Assembly: GCA_050050115.1 (NCBI GenBank)
Contig: JASFUX010000077.1
Coordinates: forward strand, 1-13,190
DNA: 13,190 nucleotides
DNA from: JASFUX01 sp050050115
GTDB lineage: Bacteria > Pseudomonadota > Alphaproteobacteria > Caulobacterales > Maricaulaceae
Reading direction: 5' to 3'
The notes under the pieces are model-generated. The model worked only from the letters and a program-made list of their open reading frames with translations. It did no database searches and had not been told where the DNA came from. Positions 6,922 through 13,190 of the stretch are shown piece after piece (position 1 is the first letter of the stretch; each line of letters opens with the position of its first letter). A program made the position numbers and the translations under genes.

Positions 6922-8541
6922 ATGGATCCCAAGCAGCAGCGCGACCGATTCATGGCGTTCGCCTTCGCGAGCGCCGACCTCTGCGTCGAGATCGATGCGG
7001 ACGGCAAGATCGTCTACGCGGTCGGCGCAGGCTCGCCGCTGGGGATCGCCAAGGCCGAGAGCCTGATCGGCGCCCCGGTTTCCTCGATCCTCGCCGAGAA
7101 CGACAAGCCCCTGATCGAACAGCTGCTTTCGGGCCTGACGCCGGGGCGGCGCGCCGGGCCCTTGAGCGTGCGCGGCGTGGGCGACGAACAGCCGCCGATG
7201 AACGTCTCCGCCCTCGCCTTTCCTGGAGCGGCGGGGCGCGCCTATCTCTCCTTCGCCTATCTTTCGGCTGTCGCGCCGGCCACGGTGCGGGCCGAGCGCG
7301 ACAACGCCAGCGGACTCGTCGTCGAGGACGCCTACGCCAGCGTCGCCGCAGACGCGATCGAGTCGATCCGCGACCGCGGCCTCGTCGCCCAGATGACCGT
7401 GGTCACCCTGGACGGGCACGCCGAGCTGATCGAGCGGCTCGAGCCCGAAAGCGCCGAGCAGTACGTGCGCGACGTCGGATCGGCGCTGCGCGCGACCTCC
7501 GCCGGCGACGCGGCGACCGAGATCGGCGACGGGCAATTTTCGATCGTCCACGACGACGGCCAGGACCTCGGCGCGCTCGAAGACACCCTCGGCGACGTCG
7601 CCCGATCCGCCGATCCCGAAGGCGTCGGCGTCACCATCGGCGCGCACTCCTTCACCATCGATCCGGCCCTGTCCTCAGCCGACGCGGCTCGCGCGCTCGC
7701 CTTCACCGTCGCCGAGTTCGCCCAGGGCTGCGCCAGCGGCGCGACGGGCGAGGACCTCGAGAAGATGTGCGCCACGCTGCAAGGCCGCATGCGCGAGGTC
7801 GGCGACCGGATGGGCGAGTTCAAGCGGGCGATCTCCGACCAGCTGATCAGCTTCTGCGCCCAGCCGATCGTCGATCTGAAGACCCGCAGCGTGCATCACC
7901 ACGAGCTGCTGGTGCGGTTCGAGGCCGACCAGTCGCCCTACCAGATGGTCGCGTTCGCCGAGGAGACCGGCGTCGTCGCCGAGCTCGACCTCGCGGTCCT
8001 GAACGCCGCGGCGGACTTCCTCGCCAACGAAGCCCCGCCCGACTTTCAAGGCCTCGCGGTCAACCTCTCGGGTGCCTCGGTGACCAATCCGCAGTTCACC
8101 ACCCGTCTCGTCCAGGCGCTGCTGACCCGGCGGATCGATCCCACGAAGCTCGCCTTCGAGGTCACCGAGAGCGCCAACATCACCGACCTCGACGCCGCCC
8201 ACGCGTTCATCCAGCGCATCCGCAAGACCGGCCATCCGGTCTATCTCGACGATTTCGGCGCGGGCGCGGCTTCGTTCCAGTATCTGCGCGCCCTCGACGT
8301 CGACGCGGTCAAGATCGACGGCTGCTACGTGCGCGCGGCGACCCGGACACAAAAGGACGCGATGCTGCTCAAGGCGATGGTGGGCCTGTGCGGCGATCTG
8401 GGCGTGCTGGCGGTCGCCGAGCAGATCGAGGATGAGCGCCAGCTGTCTCATTTGAGCCGCCTGGGGGTCGAGTTCGGCCAGGGCTTCCTGCTCGGCCGGC
8501 CGGTCCCGCTCGAGCAGCTCGCCCGCTCGGCGGCCGCGTGA
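6922..8541 (+). CDS. EAL-domain c-di-GMP phosphodiesterase with N-terminal PAS-like and degenerate GGDEF domains
   Basis: A 539-residue soluble protein with no membrane segment or signal peptide. Residues about 10-115 look like a PAS-type sensor fold (SADLCVEIDADGKIVYAVG, then AKAESLIGAPVSSIL). Residues about 155-265 look like a decayed GGDEF domain in which the signature is GDGQF at 202-206, so cyclase activity is not expected. A helical linker (275-308) leads to the EAL domain (310-535). The EAL domain keeps what appear to be its metal and catalytic residues: Glu328 in HELLVRF (ELL in place of EAL), Asn381 in NLSG, Glu413 and Glu416 in FEVTES, Asp443-Asp444 in LDDFGAG, Lys464 and Asp466 in VKIDG, Glu500 and Glu503 in VAEQIED, and Gln520 in GQGFLLGRP. 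It probably hydrolyses c-di-GMP to pGpG. The ATG at 6922 has no clear ribosome-binding site. It lies between pepN (57 bases before) and a PleC-like kinase gene (178 bases after). Confidence 0.92.
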   Translation: MDPKQQRDRFMAFAFASADLCVEIDADGKIVYAVGAGSPLGIAKAESLIGAPVSSILAENDKPLIEQLLSGLTPGRRAGPLSVRGVGDEQPPMNVSALAFPGAAGRAYLSFAYLSAVAPATVRAERDNASGLVVEDAYASVAADAIESIRDRGLVAQMTVVTLDGHAELIERLEPESAEQYVRDVGSALRATSAGDAATEIGDGQFSIVHDDGQDLGALEDTLGDVARSADPEGVGVTIGAHSFTIDPALSSADAARALAFTVAEFAQGCASGATGEDLEKMCATLQGRMREVGDRMGEFKRAISDQLISFCAQPIVDLKTRSVHHHELLVRFEADQSPYQMVAFAEETGVVAELDLAVLNAAADFLANEAPPDFQGLAVNLSGASVTNPQFTTRLVQALLTRRIDPTKLAFEVTESANITDLDAAHAFIQRIRKTGHPVYLDDFGAGAASFQYLRALDVDAVKIDGCYVRAATRTQKDAMLLKAMVGLCGDLGVLAVAEQIEDERQLSHLSRLGVEFGQGFLLGRPVPLEQLARSAAA

Positions 8542-8665
8542 GCGGCGTTTTCGCGGCCCCGGCGGCCGGGTTGCTGCTATTTCAAGGGCCGCGGAGACGT
8601 CCTGTTGTGGAGAACGAGGCGATCGGAGCCGTGCGCTGTCGACGCTCCCGGCCCGCTCACCTAGT

Positions 8666-8694
8666 TTGGACGGTCACAACAAAGTCGCGCGGTA
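8666..8694 (+). promoter_or_regulatory. Weak candidate promoter of the PleC-like kinase gene
   Basis: TTGGAC at 8666-8671 resembles a -35 hexamer, and GCGGTA at 8689-8694 is a poor -10 match 17 bases later; GGTAAT at 8691 is a better hexamer but is spaced 19 bases. The element lies in the 178-base gap before the kinase start, which otherwise shows no TTAA or GANTC motif. The gap suggests the kinase has its own promoter, but this exact site is uncertain. Confidence 0.2.
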
Positions 8695-8719
8695 ATGAGC
8701 GCGACAGGTCGGGCTGAAC

Positions 8720-11242
8720 GTGGCGGTCAAGGCGAACAAGAAGTCGGGCAAGCGGCCGCGCGGCAAGAACGGCGCGCTCAGCGATCAGGCGCGCGTGGCG
8801 CTGTCGCTGGTGATCGTGTTCGCGGTCGCTTTCATCTCGGTGATCGGGCTCAAGCTCTACCAGGAGCGGCGCGAGATGGTGCGCATCGCCGAGGCGAGCC
8901 AGGCGCGCTCGGCCGCGTTCCTCGCCGAACGCGCCAGCGCCCGGCTGGCGCGCGCCCAGGGCGCGGTGTTCGGCGTCGCCGCTGCGGTCGAAGCCGCGGG
9001 CGGCGATCCGGTCGCCGCCGGCCTGCCCGCGCTCGCCTCCCAGCCCCTGATCGCCGACGCCGGCGTGCTTTCTCCAGACGGAGCGGCTGCGGGCGCGCAA
9101 ACCCCCGCGCGGCTCGCCCAGGCCTGGAGCGAGCGGGCGGGACGAGCGATCTGGGTCTCCGGCAGCCCGTCCAATCGCGGTCTCTTCGTCTACGCCCCGC
9201 TCGCCGCGACCGGCGGAGAGAGCGCGCTCGTCGCCGAGATCGACGTCGACGCAGTCGCGCCCGGGGTGGCCGAGGCGCGCGTGCTGGCGCTCGTCGACGT
9301 GGAAGGCCAGGTGCTCACCGCGAACGGCGCGCCCGGCGGGCCTGCGCGCGGCGCGCACATCCGCGAAGCTTACGGAGCCCGAGTCGCCGCGCTCGGCGGC
9401 GCGGGACAGACCCTCGGCGCGGTGATCGACTCCGAGCGCTTCGGCGAACAGCCCTTGCTCGTCGGCGTCGCGCCGATCGGCGGCTCGGAACTGACGGTGG
9501 TGCTCACCGGCGGGCTGACGCTGCCCGACGCGGCGTGGCGCTCCATCGTGGTGTTCTATCTCCTGCTGCTGGTCGCTCCGATCCTGGTCTCGGTGGGCTT
9601 GTGCGCCGTGCTGCTGATGCAGATGGAGAGCATCCGCAAGGCGCGCGCCGCGCTGCAGGACCAAGAGCGCCGCTTCCGTCTCGCTATCGAGAACGCGCGC
9701 TGCGGGGTCTGGGAGTGGAACCTCGAAGACAACACGGTGTTCGTCACCGACTCCCTGGCGCGCATGCTCGGCCGCAAGGGCGCGGCCAATTTGACCGCGT
9801 CGGAGTTCCTCTCCCTCATCCGCGAGCAGGACCAGGAAAAGCTGCGCCAGGCGCTCGAAGAATCTCCCGTTTCGGGCGAGCTCGACGTCGAGTTCCGCGC
9901 CTATTCCCTGCCCGTGTGGCTGCACGCGCGCGGCCGGCCGTGGAGCGGACCCGACGAAGCGCCGAGCAGCCGCGTCGTCGGCGTCGCCATCGACGTGACC
10001 GAGCAGAAAGGCGCCCAGGCGCGGATCAACGCCGCCGAGACCCGCCTGCGCGCCGCGCTCGAGTCCGTGGGCGAATGCTTCGTGCTCTGGGACGCGCGCC
10101 GCCGGCTGGTGCTGTCGAACCAGAAGTACCGCGAGTTCTTCGATCTCGACGCCAAGCTGGTCAAACCGGGCGCCGCCTACGAGATGCTCGAGCTGGCTTC
10201 GCACTCGGCCATCAAGGAGACGCACGCGGCCGACGAGGACGGCTCGCGCGAGCTTGAGCTGAAGGACGGCCGCTGGATCCACTTCTCCGAGCGGCGCACC
10301 AACGACGGCGGCCTCGTCTCGATCGGCACCGACATCACGGCGTTGAAGCGCCAGGAAGAGATGCTGATCGACAAGGAACGCCAGGCCCGCGAGATGGTCG
10401 CCGTCCTGCGCGAGTCTCAAGACCGCATCGCCGAGCTGGCGCGCAGCTACGAACAGGAGAAGATCCGCGCCGAGGAAGCCAGCCGCTCGAAGAGCGAATT
10501 CCTCGCCAACATGAGCCACGAGCTGCGCACGCCCTTGAACGCCATCAACGGCTTCTCCGAAATCATGATTCAGGAGATGTTCGGACCGATCGGCGATGCC
10601 CGGTATAAGGAGTATGTCAACGACATCCTCTCCTCGGGCCAGCACCTGCTCGCTCTGATCAACGACATCCTCGACATGTCGAAGATCGAGGCGGGCAAGA
10701 TGCAGCTCTCGATCGAAGACGTGAAGCCAAACGAGCTGGCCGAGCAGTCTGAGCGGCTGGTGCGCGGGCGCGCGCGCGAGGCCGAGCTCGACCTCGTCTG
10801 CGACGTCAGCCCGCTGCCCGAAATCCAGGGCGATCCGCGCGCGATCAAGCAGGTGCTGATCAACCTCTTGACCAATGCGGTGAAGTTCACGCCCGCCGGC
10901 GGCCGCGTCCTGCTCGAAGGCCGGGCTTTGAGCCAATCGGTGCGGTTCCGCGTCATCGACACCGGGATCGGCATCTCCGAGGAGAACCTCGCGCGCATCG
11001 GCAAGCCGTTCGAGCAGATCGAGTCGCAGCAGTCGAAGACCCACAAGGGCTCGGGGCTGGGCTTGGCGCTCTCGCGCTCGCTCGCAGAGATGCACGGCGG
11101 CTCGCTGACGATCGAAAGCGAGCTCGGCAAAGGCACGACGGTGACGGTGGAGTTCCCGCTGGTCGCCCGCTTCCGCGCGCCTGAAGACGAGGTCCCCGCG
11201 AACGACGCGCGGGAGCCTGAAAAGGTGCTTGAGGCGACTTAA
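8720..11242 (+). CDS. pleC: PleC-like membrane sensor histidine kinase with two PAS domains
   Basis: An 840-residue inner-membrane histidine kinase. The start is a GTG with a loose G-rich sequence in front; the frame is closed by a stop at 8696, and this start is needed to include the first membrane helix (residues 25-45). Residues 47-270 form an extracytoplasmic sensor region I do not recognise. A second membrane helix (274-300) leads into a coiled coil, a PAS domain at about 315-428 (FRLAIENARCGVWEWNL), a second at about 441-540 (LRAALESVGECFVLWDA) and another coiled coil (546-590). The dimerisation domain has phospho-acceptor His600 in MSHELRTPLNAINGFSEIM, then FGPIGDARYKEY and LINDILDMSKIEAGK. 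The ATPase domain has Asn719 in NLLTNAVKFTP, Asp747 in DTGIGI, KPFEQI and GSGLGLAL. Layout, length (Caulobacter PleC is about 842) and dimerisation-domain type suggest PleC, which acts as kinase or phosphatase on DivK and PleD. Other PdhS/DivJ-type kinases share this dimerisation motif, so the symbol is moderately sure. Confidence 0.88.
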   Translation: MAVKANKKSGKRPRGKNGALSDQARVALSLVIVFAVAFISVIGLKLYQERREMVRIAEASQARSAAFLAERASARLARAQGAVFGVAAAVEAAGGDPVAAGLPALASQPLIADAGVLSPDGAAAGAQTPARLAQAWSERAGRAIWVSGSPSNRGLFVYAPLAATGGESALVAEIDVDAVAPGVAEARVLALVDVEGQVLTANGAPGGPARGAHIREAYGARVAALGGAGQTLGAVIDSERFGEQPLLVGVAPIGGSELTVVLTGGLTLPDAAWRSIVVFYLLLLVAPILVSVGLCAVLLMQMESIRKARAALQDQERRFRLAIENARCGVWEWNLEDNTVFVTDSLARMLGRKGAANLTASEFLSLIREQDQEKLRQALEESPVSGELDVEFRAYSLPVWLHARGRPWSGPDEAPSSRVVGVAIDVTEQKGAQARINAAETRLRAALESVGECFVLWDARRRLVLSNQKYREFFDLDAKLVKPGAAYEMLELASHSAIKETHAADEDGSRELELKDGRWIHFSERRTNDGGLVSIGTDITALKRQEEMLIDKERQAREMVAVLRESQDRIAELARSYEQEKIRAEEASRSKSEFLANMSHELRTPLNAINGFSEIMIQEMFGPIGDARYKEYVNDILSSGQHLLALINDILDMSKIEAGKMQLSIEDVKPNELAEQSERLVRGRAREAELDLVCDVSPLPEIQGDPRAIKQVLINLLTNAVKFTPAGGRVLLEGRALSQSVRFRVIDTGIGISEENLARIGKPFEQIESQQSKTHKGSGLGLALSRSLAEMHGGSLTIESELGKGTTVTVEFPLVARFRAPEDEVPANDAREPEKVLEAT

Positions 11243-11260
11243 GGAAAAGGCGCGTCGCTT
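11232..11260. terminator. Stem-loop across the two convergent stop codons, possible bidirectional terminator
   Basis: AGGCGAC at 11232-11238 pairs with GTCGCTT at 11254-11260 (seven pairs, one G-T), enclosing a 15-base loop. The kinase stop codon (11240-11242) is in the loop and the stop codon of the opposing gene (11259-11261) overlaps the right arm, in a gap of only 16 bases. There is no run of T on either side, so intrinsic termination would be weak. Confidence 0.22.
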
Positions 11261-11828
11261 ACTCCGGCTGCTCCGGGTCGTCCGGCGGCTGACGGAACGG
11301 TCGGCGCTCGCCGTCGGAGCGATCGCGGTCAAAGCGCGGACCGTCAGGTCCGCCCGGTCCGCGTCCGGGGCCGCCGAAGCGGCGCTCGGAGAGCCGCTCG
11401 ACCAGCCGCGCGCGCTGCTCGGGCGAGAGCTCGCCCAGGATCTGCACCACGACCGCGTTCGAGCGCTGGCTTAGGCGCGTCTCCGCCGCCGTCACCTCGT
11501 CGAGCGCGGCGGCCACCGCTTCAGGATCGTAGTCCTCGGCCAGCATGGCGGCCTCGAGGTCCGCGCGCGCGGTCTCGATCGCGCGCAGTAGCGGCAGCGA
11601 GCGCGCACCCTCGCGCCGGAACACCACCCGCGCCCGCTCCTGCTCGTCCGCCGGCAGCCCTTCGATCAGCATCCGCGGCTGGAACGGGCCGACAACGGCT
11701 GCGCGCGGCGGCGTCGGACCGGGCGTTGCGAGCTGATGCGCGCCGACGCCGGCGAGGAAGCTGATCAACACCAGGTTGACGCCGACCGACGCGGCGAGAA
11801 TCCATTCGCGGGCGGTCCAGGATTTCAT
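11259..11828 (-). CDS. Membrane-anchored periplasmic Spy/CnrX-like protein of the sigma factor operon
   Basis: A 189-residue protein with one N-terminal membrane helix (residues 9-30) and a periplasmic helical part (about 56-150), followed by a disordered Gly/Pro/Arg/Asp tail (151-189). The helices show the character of the Spy/CpxP/ZraP/CnrX group: a first LPADEQERARVVF segment, a long charged hairpin, and LSPEQRARLVERL, a form of the LTxxQ motif. Such proteins are commonly annotated as periplasmic heavy-metal sensors. However, the only histidine is His31 next to the membrane, and only two methionines follow the start, so a CnrX-type metal site is not visible. Its ATG overlaps the stop of the anti-sigma gene by four bases (ATGA), indicating translational coupling. 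By analogy with CnrX it may control the anti-sigma protein in response to an envelope signal; that is inference. Confidence 0.85.
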   Translation of the reverse strand: MKSWTAREWILAASVGVNLVLISFLAGVGAHQLATPGPTPPRAAVVGPFQPRMLIEGLPADEQERARVVFRREGARSLPLLRAIETARADLEAAMLAEDYDPEAVAAALDEVTAAETRLSQRSNAVVVQILGELSPEQRARLVERLSERRFGGPGRGPGGPDGPRFDRDRSDGERRPFRQPPDDPEQPE

Positions 11829-12397
11829 CCGTCCAGCTCCGCTCCGCTCAACTGATTGGTCAGCTGATCATCCGTGAAAAGTCCGTCATAGGAGTCCGCA
11901 TAAAGAGCCGAGATGAAGGCGTCCTCGGCGGCGGTCTCGGTGACGACCCGGCTGGCGGTCCAACCCGCATAGACGCTCGCGGCGGCCAGGAGCAGACAGG
12001 CTGCGCTCATCGCCGCGCGCGGTCGCGCGCCGTCGAGCACGCCGGCCAGCCCGGCCGCGCTCCAGGCGCCGCCCAAGACGCCGGCAAGCCCGCCGCCTGA
12101 AGCCCGAACCGACCGGGGCTGAGGGGCTGACGCGAGCACGCGGCCGAGCAGTGCGGCGTTGACCGCCTGCTCCGGCGCTTCGGCCAGCACCTGGTCGAGC
12201 GCGCGGGTCTCAGCGATCGCCTGCGCGGTGTCGGCCGGCGCGGAACCAGGCTCCGCGCCCCGCTTTGAATCTGCGGCGCTTTGCGCCGCGGGCGCAGCGC
12301 GCATCAGCGCGCGCGCCGCGGCGCGTTCGTCTTCAGGCCATCGCGCGACGTCCGCGCCGTAGGCCTCGAGACAGGCGAGAAATCGTTGCTTATCCAT
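11825..12397 (-). CDS. Probable membrane anti-sigma factor
   Basis: A 190-residue protein with a cytoplasmic N-terminal region, one membrane helix (about residues 127-147, AAMSAACLLLAAASVYAGW) and a periplasmic tail of about 43 residues rich in acidic and polar residues. The N-terminus (FLACLEAYGADVARWPEDERAA) is a pattern I recognise from small alphaproteobacterial proteins encoded beside ECF sigma genes. There is no HxxxCxxC zinc motif, so it is not a ZAS-type anti-sigma factor. Position between the sigma gene and a periplasmic partner, single-helix topology and co-expression support an anti-sigma role. The ATG at 12397 is chosen because GAAAGGG lies four bases upstream; a GTG directly before it would be too close to that site. 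Residues about 101-124 contain an imperfect repeat (GLAGVLGGA and GLAGVLDGA). The start is 12 bases after the sigma gene's stop. Confidence 0.8.
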   Translation of the reverse strand: MDKQRFLACLEAYGADVARWPEDERAAARALMRAAPAAQSAADSKRGAEPGSAPADTAQAIAETRALDQVLAEAPEQAVNAALLGRVLASAPQPRSVRASGGGLAGVLGGAWSAAGLAGVLDGARPRAAMSAACLLLAAASVYAGWTASRVVTETAAEDAFISALYADSYDGLFTDDQLTNQLSGAELDG

Positions 12398-12409
12398 CAC
12401 GCCCTTTCT

Positions 12410-13156
12410 TCATCCGCGAATGCTCTCGACCGGCTCGAGCAGCGCCTCGACGTCCTCGGCGAGCAAGGCGCGCAGCTTGCGCCGTCCGCGCGCGAGCAGA
12501 GACTCCAGCGCTTCGACGCTGATCTCCAGAGCATCGGCTGCATCGATATTGCTCATCTCCTCAAAGCTGCACAACGTGATCGCCGCGCGCTGGCGCTCGG
12601 GCAGCGCCGCCATCGCCTGCTCGACCCGCGCCGAGACGTCGTCCGCATCGATCCGTTCAAAGGCGTTCAGCGCGCCGTCGATCTGCTCGGGCGGCTCGTC
12701 GGTGACCATCTCGCGGCGACGGCGCAGGCGATCGTAGCAGAGATTGAGCGCGACGCGGCGCATCCAGGTCTCGAACTTCGCCTTGCCCGGCCGCCACTTG
12801 CCGGCGTTGCGCCAGACCCGAACGAACAGCTCCTGGGCGACGTCTTCGGCTTCGGCCTCGTCGCCGAGCATGCGCCGGGCGAGCGCCAGCGTCCGACCCA
12901 GGTGCCGGTCGACGAGCGCGCGCACGGCCTGTGCGTCGCCTTCGCCGATCCGCGCAACCAGATCGGCGTCCGGATCCTCGACTTCCTCGCGCGCGGCGCT
13001 CAACGGCGGGCGGCTCCTTTCCCGAGCGTCCGCGACGGCCCGCCGCCCGAGAATGCGCTCGTCAGAGCGTTCGGGAGCGCGGCGGGCGTCGACGGGCGAC
13101 GCGGCCGTCTCTATGGCGACCGCGCTAGCGGTCGCGCCACCAGCGGCGGCTTTCAC
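12410..13156 (-). CDS. ECF (sigma-70 family, RpoE-type) RNA polymerase sigma factor
   Basis: A 248-residue ECF sigma factor that directs RNA polymerase to stress- or signal-responsive promoters. Region 2 spans about residues 65-148, with DLVARIGEGDAQAV, EAEDVAQELFVRVW (core binding) and FETWMRRVALNLCYDRLRRRR (-10 recognition). Region 4 spans about 178-236, with MAALPERQRAAITLCSFEEMS and a helix-turn-helix ending in SVEALESLLARGRRKLRALL. No region 1.1 or 3 is present. The N-terminal extension of about 65 residues before region 2 is longer than usual and low in complexity. The GTG at 13156 is chosen because GAGGA lies six bases before it; an ATG at 13177 would add seven residues coded by locally rare codons and has no convincing ribosome-binding site. 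It is the first gene of a three-gene operon with its probable anti-sigma factor and a Spy/CnrX-like protein. ECF operons are often self-activated, but any promoter lies outside the window. Confidence 0.93.
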   Translation of the reverse strand: MKAAAGGATASAVAIETAASPVDARRAPERSDERILGRRAVADARERSRPPLSAAREEVEDPDADLVARIGEGDAQAVRALVDRHLGRTLALARRMLGDEAEAEDVAQELFVRVWRNAGKWRPGKAKFETWMRRVALNLCYDRLRRRREMVTDEPPEQIDGALNAFERIDADDVSARVEQAMAALPERQRAAITLCSFEEMSNIDAADALEISVEALESLLARGRRKLRALLAEDVEALLEPVESIRG

Positions 13157-13190
13157 GTCTGTCCTCAAGATGAGCATCTATTTCGTCCGG

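Noticed and set aside
6004..7647. A minus-strand open frame of about 550 codons across the end of pepN and the start of the EAL gene.
   Set aside because: It runs through two well-supported plus-strand genes and the gap between them and has no family resemblance.
6891..8435. A plus-strand frame of about 510 codons overlapping the EAL gene.
   Set aside because: It is almost entirely Arg, Gly, Ala and Pro, a frame-shifted shadow of the EAL reading frame.
8558..8570. A five-pair GC hairpin after the EAL gene as a terminator.
   Set aside because: A stem this short with a three-base loop and no T run is expected by chance in such GC-rich DNA.
8657..11332. A minus-strand open frame of about 890 codons opposite the PleC-like kinase gene.
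   Set aside because: It is rich in Arg, Asp, Ala and Gly with no recognisable domain, which is typical of the antisense frame of a GC-rich gene; the plus strand encodes a complete kinase.

Overview
The window looks like chromosomal backbone of a high-GC alphaproteobacterium, most likely from the stalked or dimorphic group (Caulobacterales, Maricaulales or Hyphomonadaceae-like). The clues are a PleC/DivJ-type sensor kinase of almost exactly the length and layout known for Caulobacter PleC, a CtrA-box-like TTAA-N7-CTAAC element in front of an EAL-domain gene, and an RpoE-type sigma operon with an alphaproteobacterial membrane anti-sigma protein. This assignment is inference from gene content; no rRNA or other phylogenetic marker is present. 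I see no tRNA, rRNA, CRISPR array, insertion sequence, phage gene or attachment site, and no stretch with unusual composition. Ten genes fill about 95% of the window.

Layout from left to right. (1) Bases 1-342, minus: the N-terminal part of a probable methyltransferase-like lipoprotein that runs off the left edge. (2) Bases 539-2424, plus: rnhA (RNase HI), then a YihY/BrkB-family membrane protein carrying an extra C-terminal winged-helix-like domain. (3) Bases 2590-4059, minus: an MltF-type lytic transglycosylase, convergent with the YihY gene and divergent from pepN. The 165-base gap at 2425-2589 shows nothing I can support. (4) Bases 4225-6864, plus: pepN, an M1 aminopeptidase with its full active site. 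(5) Bases 6922-11242, plus: an EAL c-di-GMP phosphodiesterase with a decayed GGDEF domain, followed by a PleC-like histidine kinase. (6) Bases 11259-13156, minus: an operon of ECF sigma factor, membrane anti-sigma protein and Spy/CnrX-like membrane-anchored periplasmic protein, read towards the kinase gene.

How the genes may work together. The EAL protein and the PleC-like kinase form a plausible local signalling pair: in Caulobacter, PleC controls the response regulators DivK and PleD (a diguanylate cyclase) and, through them, CtrA and c-di-GMP. A c-di-GMP phosphodiesterase beside it, with a CtrA-like site in front, fits that circuit. The three-gene sigma operon has the composition of the CnrYXH metal-response system, but its periplasmic partner lacks the histidines of a metal site, so it may sense another envelope signal. 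The remaining genes (rnhA, yihY-like, mltF, pepN) are housekeeping or cell-envelope functions.

Nothing here is a clearly new system. The most worthwhile leads are the sigma/anti-sigma/Spy-like operon without metal ligands, the CtrA-like box and degenerate cyclase at the EAL gene, and a possible leaderless rnhA transcript.
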